From JBBIQS01 sp037442205 (GTDB taxonomy: Bacteria; Myxococcota; Myxococcia; Myxococcales; UBA5297): a stretch of DNA of 30,313 nt. The translations under genes were made by a program, and so were the position numbers. Shown here piece after piece: positions 1 through 8,031 of the stretch. The stretch is taken from positions 1 through 30,313 of the forward strand of contig JBBIQS010000093.1 in the NCBI GenBank assembly GCA_037442205.1. Reading direction: 5' to 3'. The first letter of the stretch is position 1. Every line of letters begins with the position of its first letter. Below the pieces are notes generated by a model. That model had not been told where the DNA came from. It ran no database searches and was given only the letters and a program-made list of their open reading frames with translations.

Positions 1-1169
1 CCCAGCAGGCCGCGCCCGCCCCGGCCACTCCGGCGCCGGCGGCGGCCGCCGCGGCCGACTCCCCGCAGGAGCAGGCGCTCTTCCTCGCCGGCCTGCCGGT
101 TCCGGCCGGCTCCAAGCTGGCCGGGCTCCAGGACGGGCCGGTCTACAAGCAGCACGCCGAGGGGCTCGACAAGGACTGGGGCCTGCTCGTCAAGCGCCGC
201 CTCGACCCGATGCAGCAGTGGTCCACCACCGAGCTCTGGCCGCAGATCCGCAAGGAGGCCAACCTCTTCTATTTCTTCGGCGGGCCCGACTTCCTGACCG
301 CCTCGGCGCTGTTCCCCGACGCCCCCACCTACTTCCTGTGCGGCCTGGAGACCATCGGCACGGTGCCGGCGCTGGAGGAGATGAAGGCCGACCGCCTCAA
401 GGGCGCGCTGGAGAACCTGCGCCACACCCTGGCCCCGATCATCCGCTCCAACTTCTTCCGCACCAACGAGATGGCCGAGGACCTGCGCCGCAGCGATCTG
501 CGCGGGGTGCTCCCGGTGTTCTACGTCTTCCTCGCCCGCCAGCAGGCGCGGATCCTCGACAGCCACGCGGTGGAGATCGACGAGGCTGGCGCGCTGCGCG
601 AGCTGGCGCCGGGCGAGGCCCACGGCTCGGGCAACCCGGGAGTGCGCATCCGCTTCCGCGGCCAGGGCAAGAGCGCCGACCAGACGCTGCTCTACTTCAA
701 GCTCAACCTCGAGGACACCGCCCTCGACAAGCAGCCCGGCTTCCTGGCCTTCGCCAAGACCCTGGCCCCGGGCAACAGCCTGCTCAAGGCGGCCTCGTTC
801 ATCCTGCACAACAAGCACTTCCTCAAGACCCGCAGCTTCATCCTCGACGAAAGCCGCGCGGTGCTGCAGGACGACTCGGGCATCCCCTACCTCGCCTTCA
901 AGCCCAAGAGCTGGGACTTCCACTACTACGGCAAGTACCTTCAGCCGCTGTCCCCCTTCGAGAAGGCCTACCAGACCGACCTGCTCAAGGCGTTCGAGTC
1001 GGGCAAGGCCAAGCCGCTGCCCTTCACCACCGGCTACCGCAAGGCGGGGCAGGCCAACCTGCTGCTGGCCATCCACCGGGACGGCGCCGCGGAGAAGCCG
1101 GCCCCGGCCGAGCCCAAGCCCGAGGCTCCCGCCAAGCCGGAGGCCGCCCCGGCCGCCGCACCGAACTAG
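1..1169 (+). CDS. Conserved hypothetical protein, 5' partial
   Basis: The frame is open from base 3 of the window to a TAG at 1167-1169, giving 388 visible residues, so the real start lies upstream. I do not recognise a named family. The visible N-terminus is a low-complexity Ala/Pro stretch of about 18 residues. A globular region follows with FYFFGGPDFLTASALFPDAP and YFLCGLETIG motifs near residues 80-110, and an aromatic-rich block (WDFHYYGKYLQPL) near residues 305-317. The last 25 residues are again an Ala/Pro/Glu-rich tail. The Ala/Pro segment before a folded core resembles the linker behind a signal peptide or lipoprotein anchor of an exported protein, but the signal itself is outside the window. 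The ATG at 210 is only an internal methionine, because the coding signal continues upstream of it. The gene converges on the minus-strand hydrolase at 1234. Confidence 0.75.
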   Translation, partial: QQAAPAPATPAPAAAAAADSPQEQALFLAGLPVPAGSKLAGLQDGPVYKQHAEGLDKDWGLLVKRRLDPMQQWSTTELWPQIRKEANLFYFFGGPDFLTASALFPDAPTYFLCGLETIGTVPALEEMKADRLKGALENLRHTLAPIIRSNFFRTNEMAEDLRRSDLRGVLPVFYVFLARQQARILDSHAVEIDEAGALRELAPGEAHGSGNPGVRIRFRGQGKSADQTLLYFKLNLEDTALDKQPGFLAFAKTLAPGNSLLKAASFILHNKHFLKTRSFILDESRAVLQDDSGIPYLAFKPKSWDFHYYGKYLQPLSPFEKAYQTDLLKAFESGKAKPLPFTTGYRKAGQANLLLAIHRDGAAEKPAPAEPKPEAPAKPEAAPAAAPN

Positions 1170-1190
1170 AGAGCAGCAGAGATTCCATCT

Positions 1191-1227
1191 CCCGGCCGGC
1201 GCGGATCGCTCGATCCCGCCGGCCGGG
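1191..1227. terminator. Long hairpin between convergent genes, probable bidirectional terminator
   Basis: The arms CCCGGCCGGCG (1191-1201) and CGCCGGCCGGG (1217-1227) are perfect complements over 11 bp. Inside them, GGATCG (1203-1208) pairs with CGATCC (1211-1216) around a 2-nt loop, leaving one bulged C at 1202. That makes 17 paired bases, almost all G-C. It lies in the 64-bp gap between two stop codons that face each other (1169 and 1234), which is where a shared terminator would be expected. Neither strand shows a clear U tract after the stem, so intrinsic termination is inferred from position and stem strength only. Confidence 0.6.
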
Positions 1228-1233
1228 CCGGCT

Positions 1234-2280
1234 TCAGCGGCTGGCCCCGAACAGCCGGGCGAGGAAGTCGGCGTCGGCGAAGTCGGTGCCGCTCCCCAGG
1301 CGCACCACCACCAGCTCCTGCGACGGCACCACGTAGACCCGCTGGTTCCACGAGCCCAGCATCAGGAACAGGTCGGCGGGGGCGGCCTTCGACAGGCAGG
1401 AGCTGCCCCAGCCGGCGAAGTCCGGGTTCTCGCCGAGCACCTTCTCGAAGTCCACCTCCGCAGCGCCCTTGCGGGCGGCGCCGGAGTTGAGCCAGAAGGT
1501 CATCGCGTACGAGGGGTTGGCGGCGCTGCCCTGCAGCAGCGAGTCGAGCCGCTGGGCGGCGAAGATCCGCCGCCCCTCGAGCTTGCCCCGCCCCAGCAGC
1601 AGCCGGCCCAGCTTGAGCAGGTCGTGGGCGCTCAGCGCCGCGCCGCTGGACATCATCGGGTGGCCGACCCTGTCCTGGGACCAGCCCGCCGGGTGCACCT
1701 CCAGCGGCTCGAACAACTTCTGCTGCAGGTAGCGGTAGGGGCTCAGCTTGCGCCGCTCGAGCTTTCTCTCCAGCAGGGCGCCGAACACCTCCATGTTCGC
1801 CGGGCCGTAGGTGAACCGGGCGCCAGGGGCCTCGACCATGGGCAGCTGCTGGGCGACGGCGAAGGCGTTCTCCGGCTCCAGCTCGTACAGCGGCTGGTAG
1901 CCGGGGTCGAGGCCGCTGGTCATGGTCAGCAGGTCGCGGACGCGCACCTTGGCCTTGCGCGGGTCGTTCCGCCACTCGAGCAGGGTGTCGGCGACCTTCT
2001 CGTCGAAGCGCAGCAGCCCCTCGTCGGCGGCGATCATCGCCGTCATGCCCCACAGGCTCTTGACGCAGCTGGCGATCCGCTCGCCCTTGTCCCCGCTCTC
2101 CCCGGGGGCGTACTCCTCGAGCACCAACTTGCCAGCCTGGGAGATCAGCAGCGCGACCTGGGAGTGCTCCCGGGAGTAGAGCGCCGCGGATTCCCGGTTC
2201 TCCCGGGTGGGCCTGGCCTGGGAGTGGGTTGGCCCGGCGGCGAGCAGGGCCGCCAGCAGCGTGGCAACGGGCGGGGTCAT
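1234..2280 (-). CDS. Serine hydrolase, class C beta-lactamase-related family
   Basis: 348 residues. The N-terminus has a short hydrophobic stretch followed by THSQA, consistent with an export signal cut near residue 22, although it lacks the usual positive charges. The catalytic SxxK motif is S71-C-V-K74, and the second motif is Y158 in FTYGPAN, as in penicillin-binding-protein-like and esterase-like members of the beta-lactamase (PF00144) family. The C-terminal region (SWNQRVYVVPSQELVVVRLG) matches the usual end of these proteins, though the His/Lys-x-Gly motif is not obvious. The protein is probably periplasmic or secreted. The family covers esterases, D-aminopeptidases and carboxypeptidases, so the substrate cannot be given. 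The start is fixed by an in-frame stop (TAA at 2290-2292, read on the minus strand) just upstream. No ribosome-binding site is visible; see the palindrome at 2285. Confidence 0.88.
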   Translation of the reverse strand: MTPPVATLLAALLAAGPTHSQARPTRENRESAALYSREHSQVALLISQAGKLVLEEYAPGESGDKGERIASCVKSLWGMTAMIAADEGLLRFDEKVADTLLEWRNDPRKAKVRVRDLLTMTSGLDPGYQPLYELEPENAFAVAQQLPMVEAPGARFTYGPANMEVFGALLERKLERRKLSPYRYLQQKLFEPLEVHPAGWSQDRVGHPMMSSGAALSAHDLLKLGRLLLGRGKLEGRRIFAAQRLDSLLQGSAANPSYAMTFWLNSGAARKGAAEVDFEKVLGENPDFAGWGSSCLSKAAPADLFLMLGSWNQRVYVVPSQELVVVRLGSGTDFADADFLARLFGASR

Positions 2281-2284
2281 CGGC

Positions 2285-2297
2285 GGGCATTATGCCC
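2285..2297. promoter_or_regulatory. 13-bp palindrome at the start of the serine hydrolase gene
   Basis: GGGCATTATGCCC is a perfect inverted repeat with a single central base, ending 5 bp before the ATG at 2280. Read on the minus strand it contains CATAAT, a plausible -10 hexamer, which would put transcription start almost at the ATG and make the transcript leaderless. It could instead be an operator. No convincing -35 box is visible about 17 bp further upstream, so either role is inference. Confidence 0.35.
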
Positions 2298-2595
2298 AGG
2301 CGCGGAGCCGGCGGCGACAGCGGAGGCCCTGGCGCCCGGCCGTTTGGCAATAAGCCCGGGTCCCCCGCCTTGGTGCTTGGAGGGTGGGAGAAATTTCCGG
2401 CGGGAGATATAAGGGACCCCTTGGCCGGCGGGTCGGTCGCCCCGCGACAGTGTTCGACAAGCGACGCCGTGAGCCGGCTGGCGAAGCAGGATGGGAGGGC
2501 TGGTGCCCTGGGAGATGGCAGTGGCGGAGCTCGGTCGAGAGAGCGTGTCCGGCCGCGGGCAGCCAGAGAGCGCCAGCGCGGCAGCCGATCGGCTC

Positions 2596-2602
2596 AGGGA
2601 GG
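2596..2602 (+). promoter_or_regulatory. Ribosome-binding site that sets the hybrid kinase start
   Basis: AGGGAGG lies 7 nt before the ATG at 2610. It is the reason for preferring that ATG over the in-frame ATG at 2229, which would add 127 residues of low-complexity Gly/Arg/Pro sequence. Confidence 0.7.
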
Positions 2603-2609
2603 GCCGGTG

Positions 2610-5096
2610 ATGCCGCCCTCTGCCAAGCCCGCGCGCCCGCGCAAGAGGAAGGCGACCCCGGCGGCGCAGCCTGCCGAACGGGCCTCGGAGGGCACGAGGG
2701 CGGACGCCAAGCGGCGCGCCCACGTCTCGGAGTTGGAGCGCTTCCGCACGCTGCTCGACCAGGCCTCCGACGCGGTCTTCCTGCTCGACGTCCCCAGCGG
2801 CCGCATTGCCGACGCCAACAAGACGGCCCACCGGCTGCTCGGCTTCGCGGGGCGTGAGCTGGCGCGCTTGCCCGCCTCCCAGGTGCTGCCGCAGATCGGC
2901 GACCAGCTCTCCTCCCTGGCGGCCCAGCATGGGCTGCCGATTCCCATGGCGCTGCGCGCCCGGGACGGCAGCGATATTCCGGTAGAGGCCGCGATCAACC
3001 TGGTGGACTTCGACGGCCAGAAGCGGGGGTTGGTCATCGCCCGCCGCATCGCCAGCCGCAGCGAGGCCGAGCAGGCGGCGGACCAGACGCTGCAGCGCTT
3101 TCGAGCGGTGTTCGAAGGGGCGGCCATCGGCATGGCGGTCGCCAGCACCGACGGCCGCATCCAGCAGATCAACGGGGTGCTCGAGCAGTTGCTGGGGCTG
3201 AGCTCGGTCCAGTTGCGGGGCCGGCAGTTCGCCGAGCTCATCGAGCCGGGCGAGCTGGAGGAGCGCGGGCCGAAGTTTGCCTCGATGCTCAAGGTGCCCT
3301 CGGGCGAGCACCTGTCGGAGGAGCTGCGGCTGGTGCGGGCCGACGGCAAGAAGGTCTCGGTGATCTGCAGCGTGTCGCTGGTGCGCGACGCCCACGGGGC
3401 CCTCGACTACCTGCTGATCGCGGTGCAGGACATCAGCGACCGCAAGCGGGCCGACGACGCGCTGCGCTTCGTCACCGTGGCCAGCGCCGCCCTCTCCTCG
3501 TCGCTGGAGATCAAGGACGTGGTCGAGGCCGCCGGGGCGCTGGCCGTGCCCGACCTGGGCGAGTTCTGCGCGATCTACGTCTGCCAGCCATCGGGGGCGC
3601 TGGAGCGGGTCCTGCTCAAGGTGGTGGACGAGCGCGGGCAGCAGCTGGCCGACGCCCTGCAGTCGCAGTACCCGGCGGTGCTGGCCGGCGAGCTGGGGGC
3701 CGCCGCAGCGCTGCGGACCGCCGCCATCCGGGTGCTCAACCTGGACGGCCCGGAGCCGTTTGCCGCCGCGGCCGGACCGGCGGAGCGGCTGGCGCTGTGG
3801 CGCTCGCTGGAGCTGCGCGCGGCGATGGTGGCCCCCCTGATCACCGCCGGCCGCCAGCGCGGCGCCCTGGTGGTCGGCAGCCGCTCGCCGCATCGCTATG
3901 ACGAGCTGGACCGCGAGGTCGCCCATGAGTTTGCCAGCCGGCTGGCCGTCGCCCTGGACAACGCCCGGCTCTACCGCGAGGCCCAGGAGGCCAACCGGCT
4001 CAAGGACGAGTTCTTGGCCATCGTCTCCCATGAGCTGCGCACCCCGCTGACCTCGATCCTCGGCTGGGCCTGGCTGATGAACTCGCCGGCGCTGGATCGG
4101 GCAGCGCTGATGCGCGGGGCCTCGGTCATCCGCCGCAGCGGACAGGTGCTCTCCCAGATCATCGACGACCTGCTCGACGTCTCGCGGATCATCGCCGGCA
4201 AGATGGAGATGGTGCCCCTGCCCACCGACCTGTCCCAGGTGGTCGAGACCGCGCTCGAGGCGGTGCGCCCGCAGGCCCAGGAGAAGGGGATCGACCTGCA
4301 GCTGCATCGCGAGCCCGGCCTGCCCAGCGTGCGCGGCGACGCCAAGCGGCTGCACCAGGTGGTGTGGAACCTGGTGGTCAACGCCGTCAAGTTCACCCCC
4401 AGCGGCGGACGGGTGGAGGTGGCGCTGACCCGCGCCGGGGCGATGGCCCAGCTGTCGGTCAAGGACACTGGCCGCGGCATCCTCCCCGAGTTCCTGCCCT
4501 ACGTCTTCGAGCGCTTCCGCCAGGCCGACAGCTCCACCACCCGCGCCTTCGGCGGCCTGGGGCTGGGGCTGACCATCGTCCACAGCCTGGTGTCGATGCA
4601 CGGCGGGAATGTCAAGGCCAACAGCGCCGGCGAGGGAGCCGGCTCGACCTTCGTGGTGCAGCTGCCGCTGGCCAGCGAGCTCCCGGCCGGCGTGCGCCAG
4701 CTGCCGCAGCGGCGCACCCGGCTCGAGGGGATCAAGCTGCTGCTGGTGGACGACGACGCCGACGGCCGCGAGCTGATGAGCGAGCTGCTGCGCGGCCAGG
4801 GAGCGCAGATCTGGTCGGCGGCCACCGCCTCCGACGCGCTGGCCCACCTCGACCGCGAGACGCCGGACCTGGTGCTCACCGACCTGGCGATGCCGCAGAA
4901 GGACGGCTTCGCCCTGCTGCGCGACATCCGCCGCCGGGGCCTGAAGGTGAAGTGCGCGGCGCTGACCGCGCTGGCCCGCCCCGAGGACCGCACCCGGGCG
5001 CTGGAAGAGGGCTTCCTGGGCTACTACGTCAAGCCGGTGGACTTCGACACCTTCTTGGACTCGGTGGCGCGGCTGGTCGAGCGCCCTGCTTCCTGA
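2610..5096 (+). CDS. Hybrid sensor histidine kinase (PAS-PAS-GAF-HisKA-HATPase-REC)
   Basis: 828 residues with no membrane segment, so a cytoplasmic sensor. After a basic N-terminal tail come PAS 1 (about 41-150), PAS 2 (about 162-280, ending in the typical DISDRKRADDAL exit), a GAF domain (about 290-460, ending DNARLYREAQEAN), and HisKA with the phospho-accepting H474 in SHELRTPL. The HATPase_c domain (about 575-690) shows the N box (NLVVNAVKFTP), G1 (DTGRGI) and G2 (GGLGLGLTIV). A C-terminal receiver domain (about 707-828) has the acidic pair in VDDDADG, phospho-acceptor D758 in LTDLAMP, and the conserved lysine in YVKPVD. All catalytic residues needed for autophosphorylation and intramolecular relay are present. 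No separate response regulator or Hpt gene lies nearby, so its output is unknown. The ligand of the PAS/GAF domains cannot be read from sequence. Confidence 0.93.
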   Translation: MPPSAKPARPRKRKATPAAQPAERASEGTRADAKRRAHVSELERFRTLLDQASDAVFLLDVPSGRIADANKTAHRLLGFAGRELARLPASQVLPQIGDQLSSLAAQHGLPIPMALRARDGSDIPVEAAINLVDFDGQKRGLVIARRIASRSEAEQAADQTLQRFRAVFEGAAIGMAVASTDGRIQQINGVLEQLLGLSSVQLRGRQFAELIEPGELEERGPKFASMLKVPSGEHLSEELRLVRADGKKVSVICSVSLVRDAHGALDYLLIAVQDISDRKRADDALRFVTVASAALSSSLEIKDVVEAAGALAVPDLGEFCAIYVCQPSGALERVLLKVVDERGQQLADALQSQYPAVLAGELGAAAALRTAAIRVLNLDGPEPFAAAAGPAERLALWRSLELRAAMVAPLITAGRQRGALVVGSRSPHRYDELDREVAHEFASRLAVALDNARLYREAQEANRLKDEFLAIVSHELRTPLTSILGWAWLMNSPALDRAALMRGASVIRRSGQVLSQIIDDLLDVSRIIAGKMEMVPLPTDLSQVVETALEAVRPQAQEKGIDLQLHREPGLPSVRGDAKRLHQVVWNLVVNAVKFTPSGGRVEVALTRAGAMAQLSVKDTGRGILPEFLPYVFERFRQADSSTTRAFGGLGLGLTIVHSLVSMHGGNVKANSAGEGAGSTFVVQLPLASELPAGVRQLPQRRTRLEGIKLLLVDDDADGRELMSELLRGQGAQIWSAATASDALAHLDRETPDLVLTDLAMPQKDGFALLRDIRRRGLKVKCAALTALARPEDRTRALEEGFLGYYVKPVDFDTFLDSVARLVERPAS

Positions 5097-5119
5097 CAGA
5101 GTGGCTGGCGGCTGGGCCG

Positions 5120-5134
5120 CGCCCGAATCGGGCG
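5120..5134 (+). terminator. Small hairpin after the hybrid kinase
   Basis: CGCCCG (5120-5125) pairs with CGGGCG (5129-5134) around an AAT loop, 23 bp after the kinase stop and 49 bp before pgm. There is no U tract, so it is weak as an intrinsic terminator and may be incidental. Confidence 0.25.
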
Positions 5135-5183
5135 AGCCGCAGGCTCCGGCCCGGTGGCAACTTCTTCCCCAGGAGGAGACCCC

Positions 5184-6830
5184 ATGGCTCATCCGCTCGC
5201 AGGCAAGCCCGCGCCCCGCTCGCTGCTGGTCAACGTCCCGCGGCTGGTGACCGCCTACTTCGAGTCGCACCCCGACCCGCGCCAGCCCGACCAGCGCGTC
5301 GCCTTCGGGACCTCGGGCCACCGCGGCGTCTCGCTCAAGGCCAGCTTCAACGAGGACCACATCCTCGCCGTCTCCCAGGCGGTCGCCGAGCACCGCAAGC
5401 GCCAGGGGATCGACGGGCCGCTGTTTTTGGGCATGGACACCCACGCGCTGAGCGAGCCGGCGCTGGCGACTGCGCTGGAGGTGCTGGCCGCCAACGGGGT
5501 CGAGGTGCGCTACCAGGAAGGCCTGGGGTACACCCCGACGCCGGCCGTCTCCCACGCCATCCTCGGCTTCAACCGCGGCCGCACCGAGCACCTCGCCGAC
5601 GGCATCGTCATCACCCCCTCCCACAACCCTCCCGACGGCGGCGGCTTCAAGTACAACCCACCCCACGGCGGCCCGGCAGACACCGACGTCACCAAGGCCA
5701 TCGAGGAGCGGGCCAACGCCCTGCTCGAGGGCGGGCTGGACGGGGTGAAGCGCGTTCCGCTCGCCCGGGCGATGCAGGCCTCGACCACCAAGCCCTACGA
5801 CTTCGTGGCCCCCTACGTCGCCGACCTGGCCGACGCGATCGACCTGGAGGCGATCCGCGCCAGCGGCCTCAAGCTGGGCGTCGATCCGATGGGCGGCGCC
5901 AACCTGCCGTTCTGGGACCCGATCGCCGAGCGCTACGGCCTCAAGCTGACGGTGGTCAACCGTGCCGTCGATCCGACGTTCGGGTTCATGACGGTGGACC
6001 ACGACGGCAAGATCCGCATGGACTGCTCGTCGCCCTCGGCGATGGCCTCGCTGATCGGGCTCAAGGACCAGTTCGACCTGGCCTTCGGCAACGACGCCGA
6101 CTCCGACCGCCACGGGATCGTCACCCGCACCGGGCTGATGAACCCCAACCATTACCTGGCGGTGGCCATCTCCTACCTGTTCGGCCACCGGCCGCAGTGG
6201 CCGGCCTCGGCGGCGGTGGGCAAGACCCTGGTCAGCAGCGCGATGATCGACCGGGTGGCCGGGAAGCTGGGGCGCAAGCTGGTGGAGGTGCCGGTCGGCT
6301 TCAAGTGGTTTGTCCCCGGCCTCTTGGACGCCAGCCTGGGATTCGGCGGCGAAGAGAGCGCCGGTGCCTCCTTCCTGCGCAAGGGCGGCGGGGTTTGGAC
6401 CACCGACAAGGATGGGATCCTGCTCGACCTGCTGGCCGCGGAGATTACCGCCAAGCTGGGCCGCGATCCGTCGGAGGTCTACCGCGAGCTGACCGGCCAG
6501 TTCGGCGCCCCGGTGTACGAGCGGATCGATGCCCCGGTTTGGGCCCCGCGCAAGGCGGTGCTCTCCAAGCTGTCGCCGTCGATGGTGGCCACCGAGACGC
6601 TGGCCGGCGAGAAGATCGAGCAGAAGCTCACCAAGGCCCCGGGAAACGGGGCCGCCATCGGCGGGCTCAAGGTGGTCGCGGCCAGCGGCTGGTTCGCCGC
6701 GCGCCCCTCCGGGACCGAGGACCTCTACAAGATCTACGCGGAGAGCTTCCGGGGCCCCGAGCACCTGGCGCGCATCCAGAGCGAGGCCCAGCAGATCGTC
6801 AACGACGCCTTCCGCGCCGCCGGGGTCTAG
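5184..6830 (+). CDS. pgm: Phosphoglucomutase, alpha-D-glucose phosphate-specific
   Basis: 548 residues, close to the 546 of E. coli Pgm. It interconverts glucose 1-phosphate and glucose 6-phosphate in the cytoplasm, linking glycolysis to glycogen, trehalose and nucleotide-sugar synthesis. The phosphoserine is S146 in TPSHNP, the same number as in E. coli. The Mg-binding loop has D304, D306 and D308 in GNDADSDRHG, and the sugar-binding loop is GGEESAGASF. The phosphate-binding loop near the C-terminus is RPSGTEDLYKIY. The start at 5184 follows AGGAGGAG at 5171-5178; an upstream in-frame ATG at 5154 is rejected because the site sits after it. The gene lies 87 bp downstream of the hybrid kinase on the same strand and may be cotranscribed. 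Neighbours do not suggest a dedicated glycogen operon. Confidence 0.96.
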   Translation: MAHPLAGKPAPRSLLVNVPRLVTAYFESHPDPRQPDQRVAFGTSGHRGVSLKASFNEDHILAVSQAVAEHRKRQGIDGPLFLGMDTHALSEPALATALEVLAANGVEVRYQEGLGYTPTPAVSHAILGFNRGRTEHLADGIVITPSHNPPDGGGFKYNPPHGGPADTDVTKAIEERANALLEGGLDGVKRVPLARAMQASTTKPYDFVAPYVADLADAIDLEAIRASGLKLGVDPMGGANLPFWDPIAERYGLKLTVVNRAVDPTFGFMTVDHDGKIRMDCSSPSAMASLIGLKDQFDLAFGNDADSDRHGIVTRTGLMNPNHYLAVAISYLFGHRPQWPASAAVGKTLVSSAMIDRVAGKLGRKLVEVPVGFKWFVPGLLDASLGFGGEESAGASFLRKGGGVWTTDKDGILLDLLAAEITAKLGRDPSEVYRELTGQFGAPVYERIDAPVWAPRKAVLSKLSPSMVATETLAGEKIEQKLTKAPGNGAAIGGLKVVAASGWFAARPSGTEDLYKIYAESFRGPEHLARIQSEAQQIVNDAFRAAGV

Positions 6831-6975
6831 ATCGAGCGAGCGCCAGCCGCCCCGCCGCCAGACCTGCCGCGAAGAGCTTGGCGTGCCCGGCGAGTGCCCA
6901 CCGATTAACATTTGCCGAACGCGGGCGGCCGGGCACGGCCGCTCGCTCCCTTACGCGACTCCTCGGAGAAACGAC

Positions 6976-8028
6976 ATGTCGAAGACCGCTGCCTGGGCCG
7001 CCCCCTCCGTCGGAAGCAAGCTCGCTCCTTTTGCGATCGAGCGCCGCGAGCCGGGGCCGCACGACGTGCAGATCGACATCGAGTTCTGCGGGGTCTGCCA
7101 CTCCGACCTCCACCAGGTGCGCGACGAGTGGTCGGGGGCGGTGTTCCCCATGGTTCCCGGCCACGAGATCGTCGGGAAGGTGAGCAAGGTCGGCAGCGCG
7201 GTCACCCGCATCGCCGCCGGCGAGGTGGCGGGGGTCGGGTGCATGGTCGACTCCTGCCGCAGCTGCGCCCCGTGCCAGCACGGAACCGAGCAGTTCTGCG
7301 ACAAGGGCGTGGCCTGGACCTACAACTCCACGCTGATGGACAAGCGCACCATCACCTACGGCGGCTACTCCAAGCGCATCGTGGTCGACGAGAAGTTCGT
7401 GCTGCGGATGCCCAAGGGGCTGGAGCTGTCGGCGGCGGCGCCGCTGCTGTGCGCGGGGATCACCACCTACTCGCCGCTGCGCCAGTGGAACTGCAAGAAG
7501 GGCGACCGGGTGGGCGTGGTGGGCCTGGGCGGCCTGGGGCACATGGCGGTGAAGCTGGCGGCGGCGATGGGAGCCGAGGTCACCGTGCTCAGCACCTCGA
7601 AGGCGAAGGAGGCGGACGCGCGGCGGCTGGGCGCCCACGCCTTCGAATCGACCCGGGAGCCGGCCACCTTCCAGCGGCTGGCCGGCCACTTCAACCTCAT
7701 CCTCGACACCATCTCGGCGGCGCACGACTACAACGCCTACCTCGGCCTGCTGCGCCCCTACGGCACGATGGTGATCGTGGGGATTCCGCCGGAGGCGCAG
7801 CCGGTGGAGGCCTTCTCGCTGATCGCCGGCAACAAGCGGCTGGCGGGCTCGTTGATCGGCGGCATCGCCGAGACCCAGCAGATGCTCGACTTCTGCGGCG
7901 AGCACAAGATCGCCTCCGACGTGGAGGTGATCCCGGTCCAGAAGATCAACGAGGCCTACGAGCGCATGATCAAGGGCGACGTGCGCTACCGCTTCGTCGT
8001 CGACACCGCCAGCCTCGACCGGAGCTAG
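6976..8028 (+). CDS. Zinc-dependent alcohol dehydrogenase, YahK-like (CAD family)
   Basis: 350 residues, matching E. coli YahK (349), a broad NADPH-dependent aldehyde reductase. The catalytic zinc ligands are C41 in CGVCHSD and H63-E64 in PGHEIVG, with a third cysteine in LLCAGITTY. The structural zinc site is C94, C97, C100 and C108. The Rossmann motif is GLGGLGHMAVKLA. The YahK-type segment YNSTLMDKRTITYGGYSKRI is conserved. It probably reduces aldehydes to alcohols in the cytoplasm; cofactor preference for NADPH is inferred from the family. The start at 6976 has GGAG at 6964-6967; the longer in-frame extension to 6529 overlaps pgm and is a shadow. The gene ends only 3 bp from the end of the convergent htrA gene. 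An unrelated function within the medium-chain dehydrogenase family remains possible. Confidence 0.93.
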   Translation: MSKTAAWAAPSVGSKLAPFAIERREPGPHDVQIDIEFCGVCHSDLHQVRDEWSGAVFPMVPGHEIVGKVSKVGSAVTRIAAGEVAGVGCMVDSCRSCAPCQHGTEQFCDKGVAWTYNSTLMDKRTITYGGYSKRIVVDEKFVLRMPKGLELSAAAPLLCAGITTYSPLRQWNCKKGDRVGVVGLGGLGHMAVKLAAAMGAEVTVLSTSKAKEADARRLGAHAFESTREPATFQRLAGHFNLILDTISAAHDYNAYLGLLRPYGTMVIVGIPPEAQPVEAFSLIAGNKRLAGSLIGGIAETQQMLDFCGEHKIASDVEVIPVQKINEAYERMIKGDVRYRFVVDTASLDRS

Positions 8029-8031
8029 CGC

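Larger units (their letters stand above)
2281..2609. other. Divergent intergenic region, 329 bp
   Basis: This lies between two divergent starts (2280 minus, 2610 plus) and must hold both promoters. Visible items are the palindrome at 2285-2297, a TATAAG hexamer at 2408-2413 on the plus strand that would suit a -10 box but has no TTGACA-like partner at the right distance, and the kinase ribosome-binding site at 2596-2602. The reading frame of the kinase stays open through this region from 2229, but I see no start site upstream of 2610 that I would prefer. Confidence 0.5.

Noticed and set aside
1234..2280. Antibiotic-resistance beta-lactamase
   Set aside because: The family match is to broad PF00144 serine hydrolases; sequence does not support calling it a resistance enzyme.
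2277..6911. 1544-codon open frame on the minus strand antisense to the hybrid kinase and pgm
   Set aside because: Composition is dominated by Gly, Arg, Gln, His, Leu and Val with no domain; the plus strand carries complete, motif-rich proteins. It is a high-GC shadow frame.
6834..6948. 9-bp inverted repeat GAGCGAGCG / CGCTCGCTC flanking the pgm-dehydrogenase gap
   Set aside because: The arms are about 100 bp apart and of simple GC composition; likely chance.
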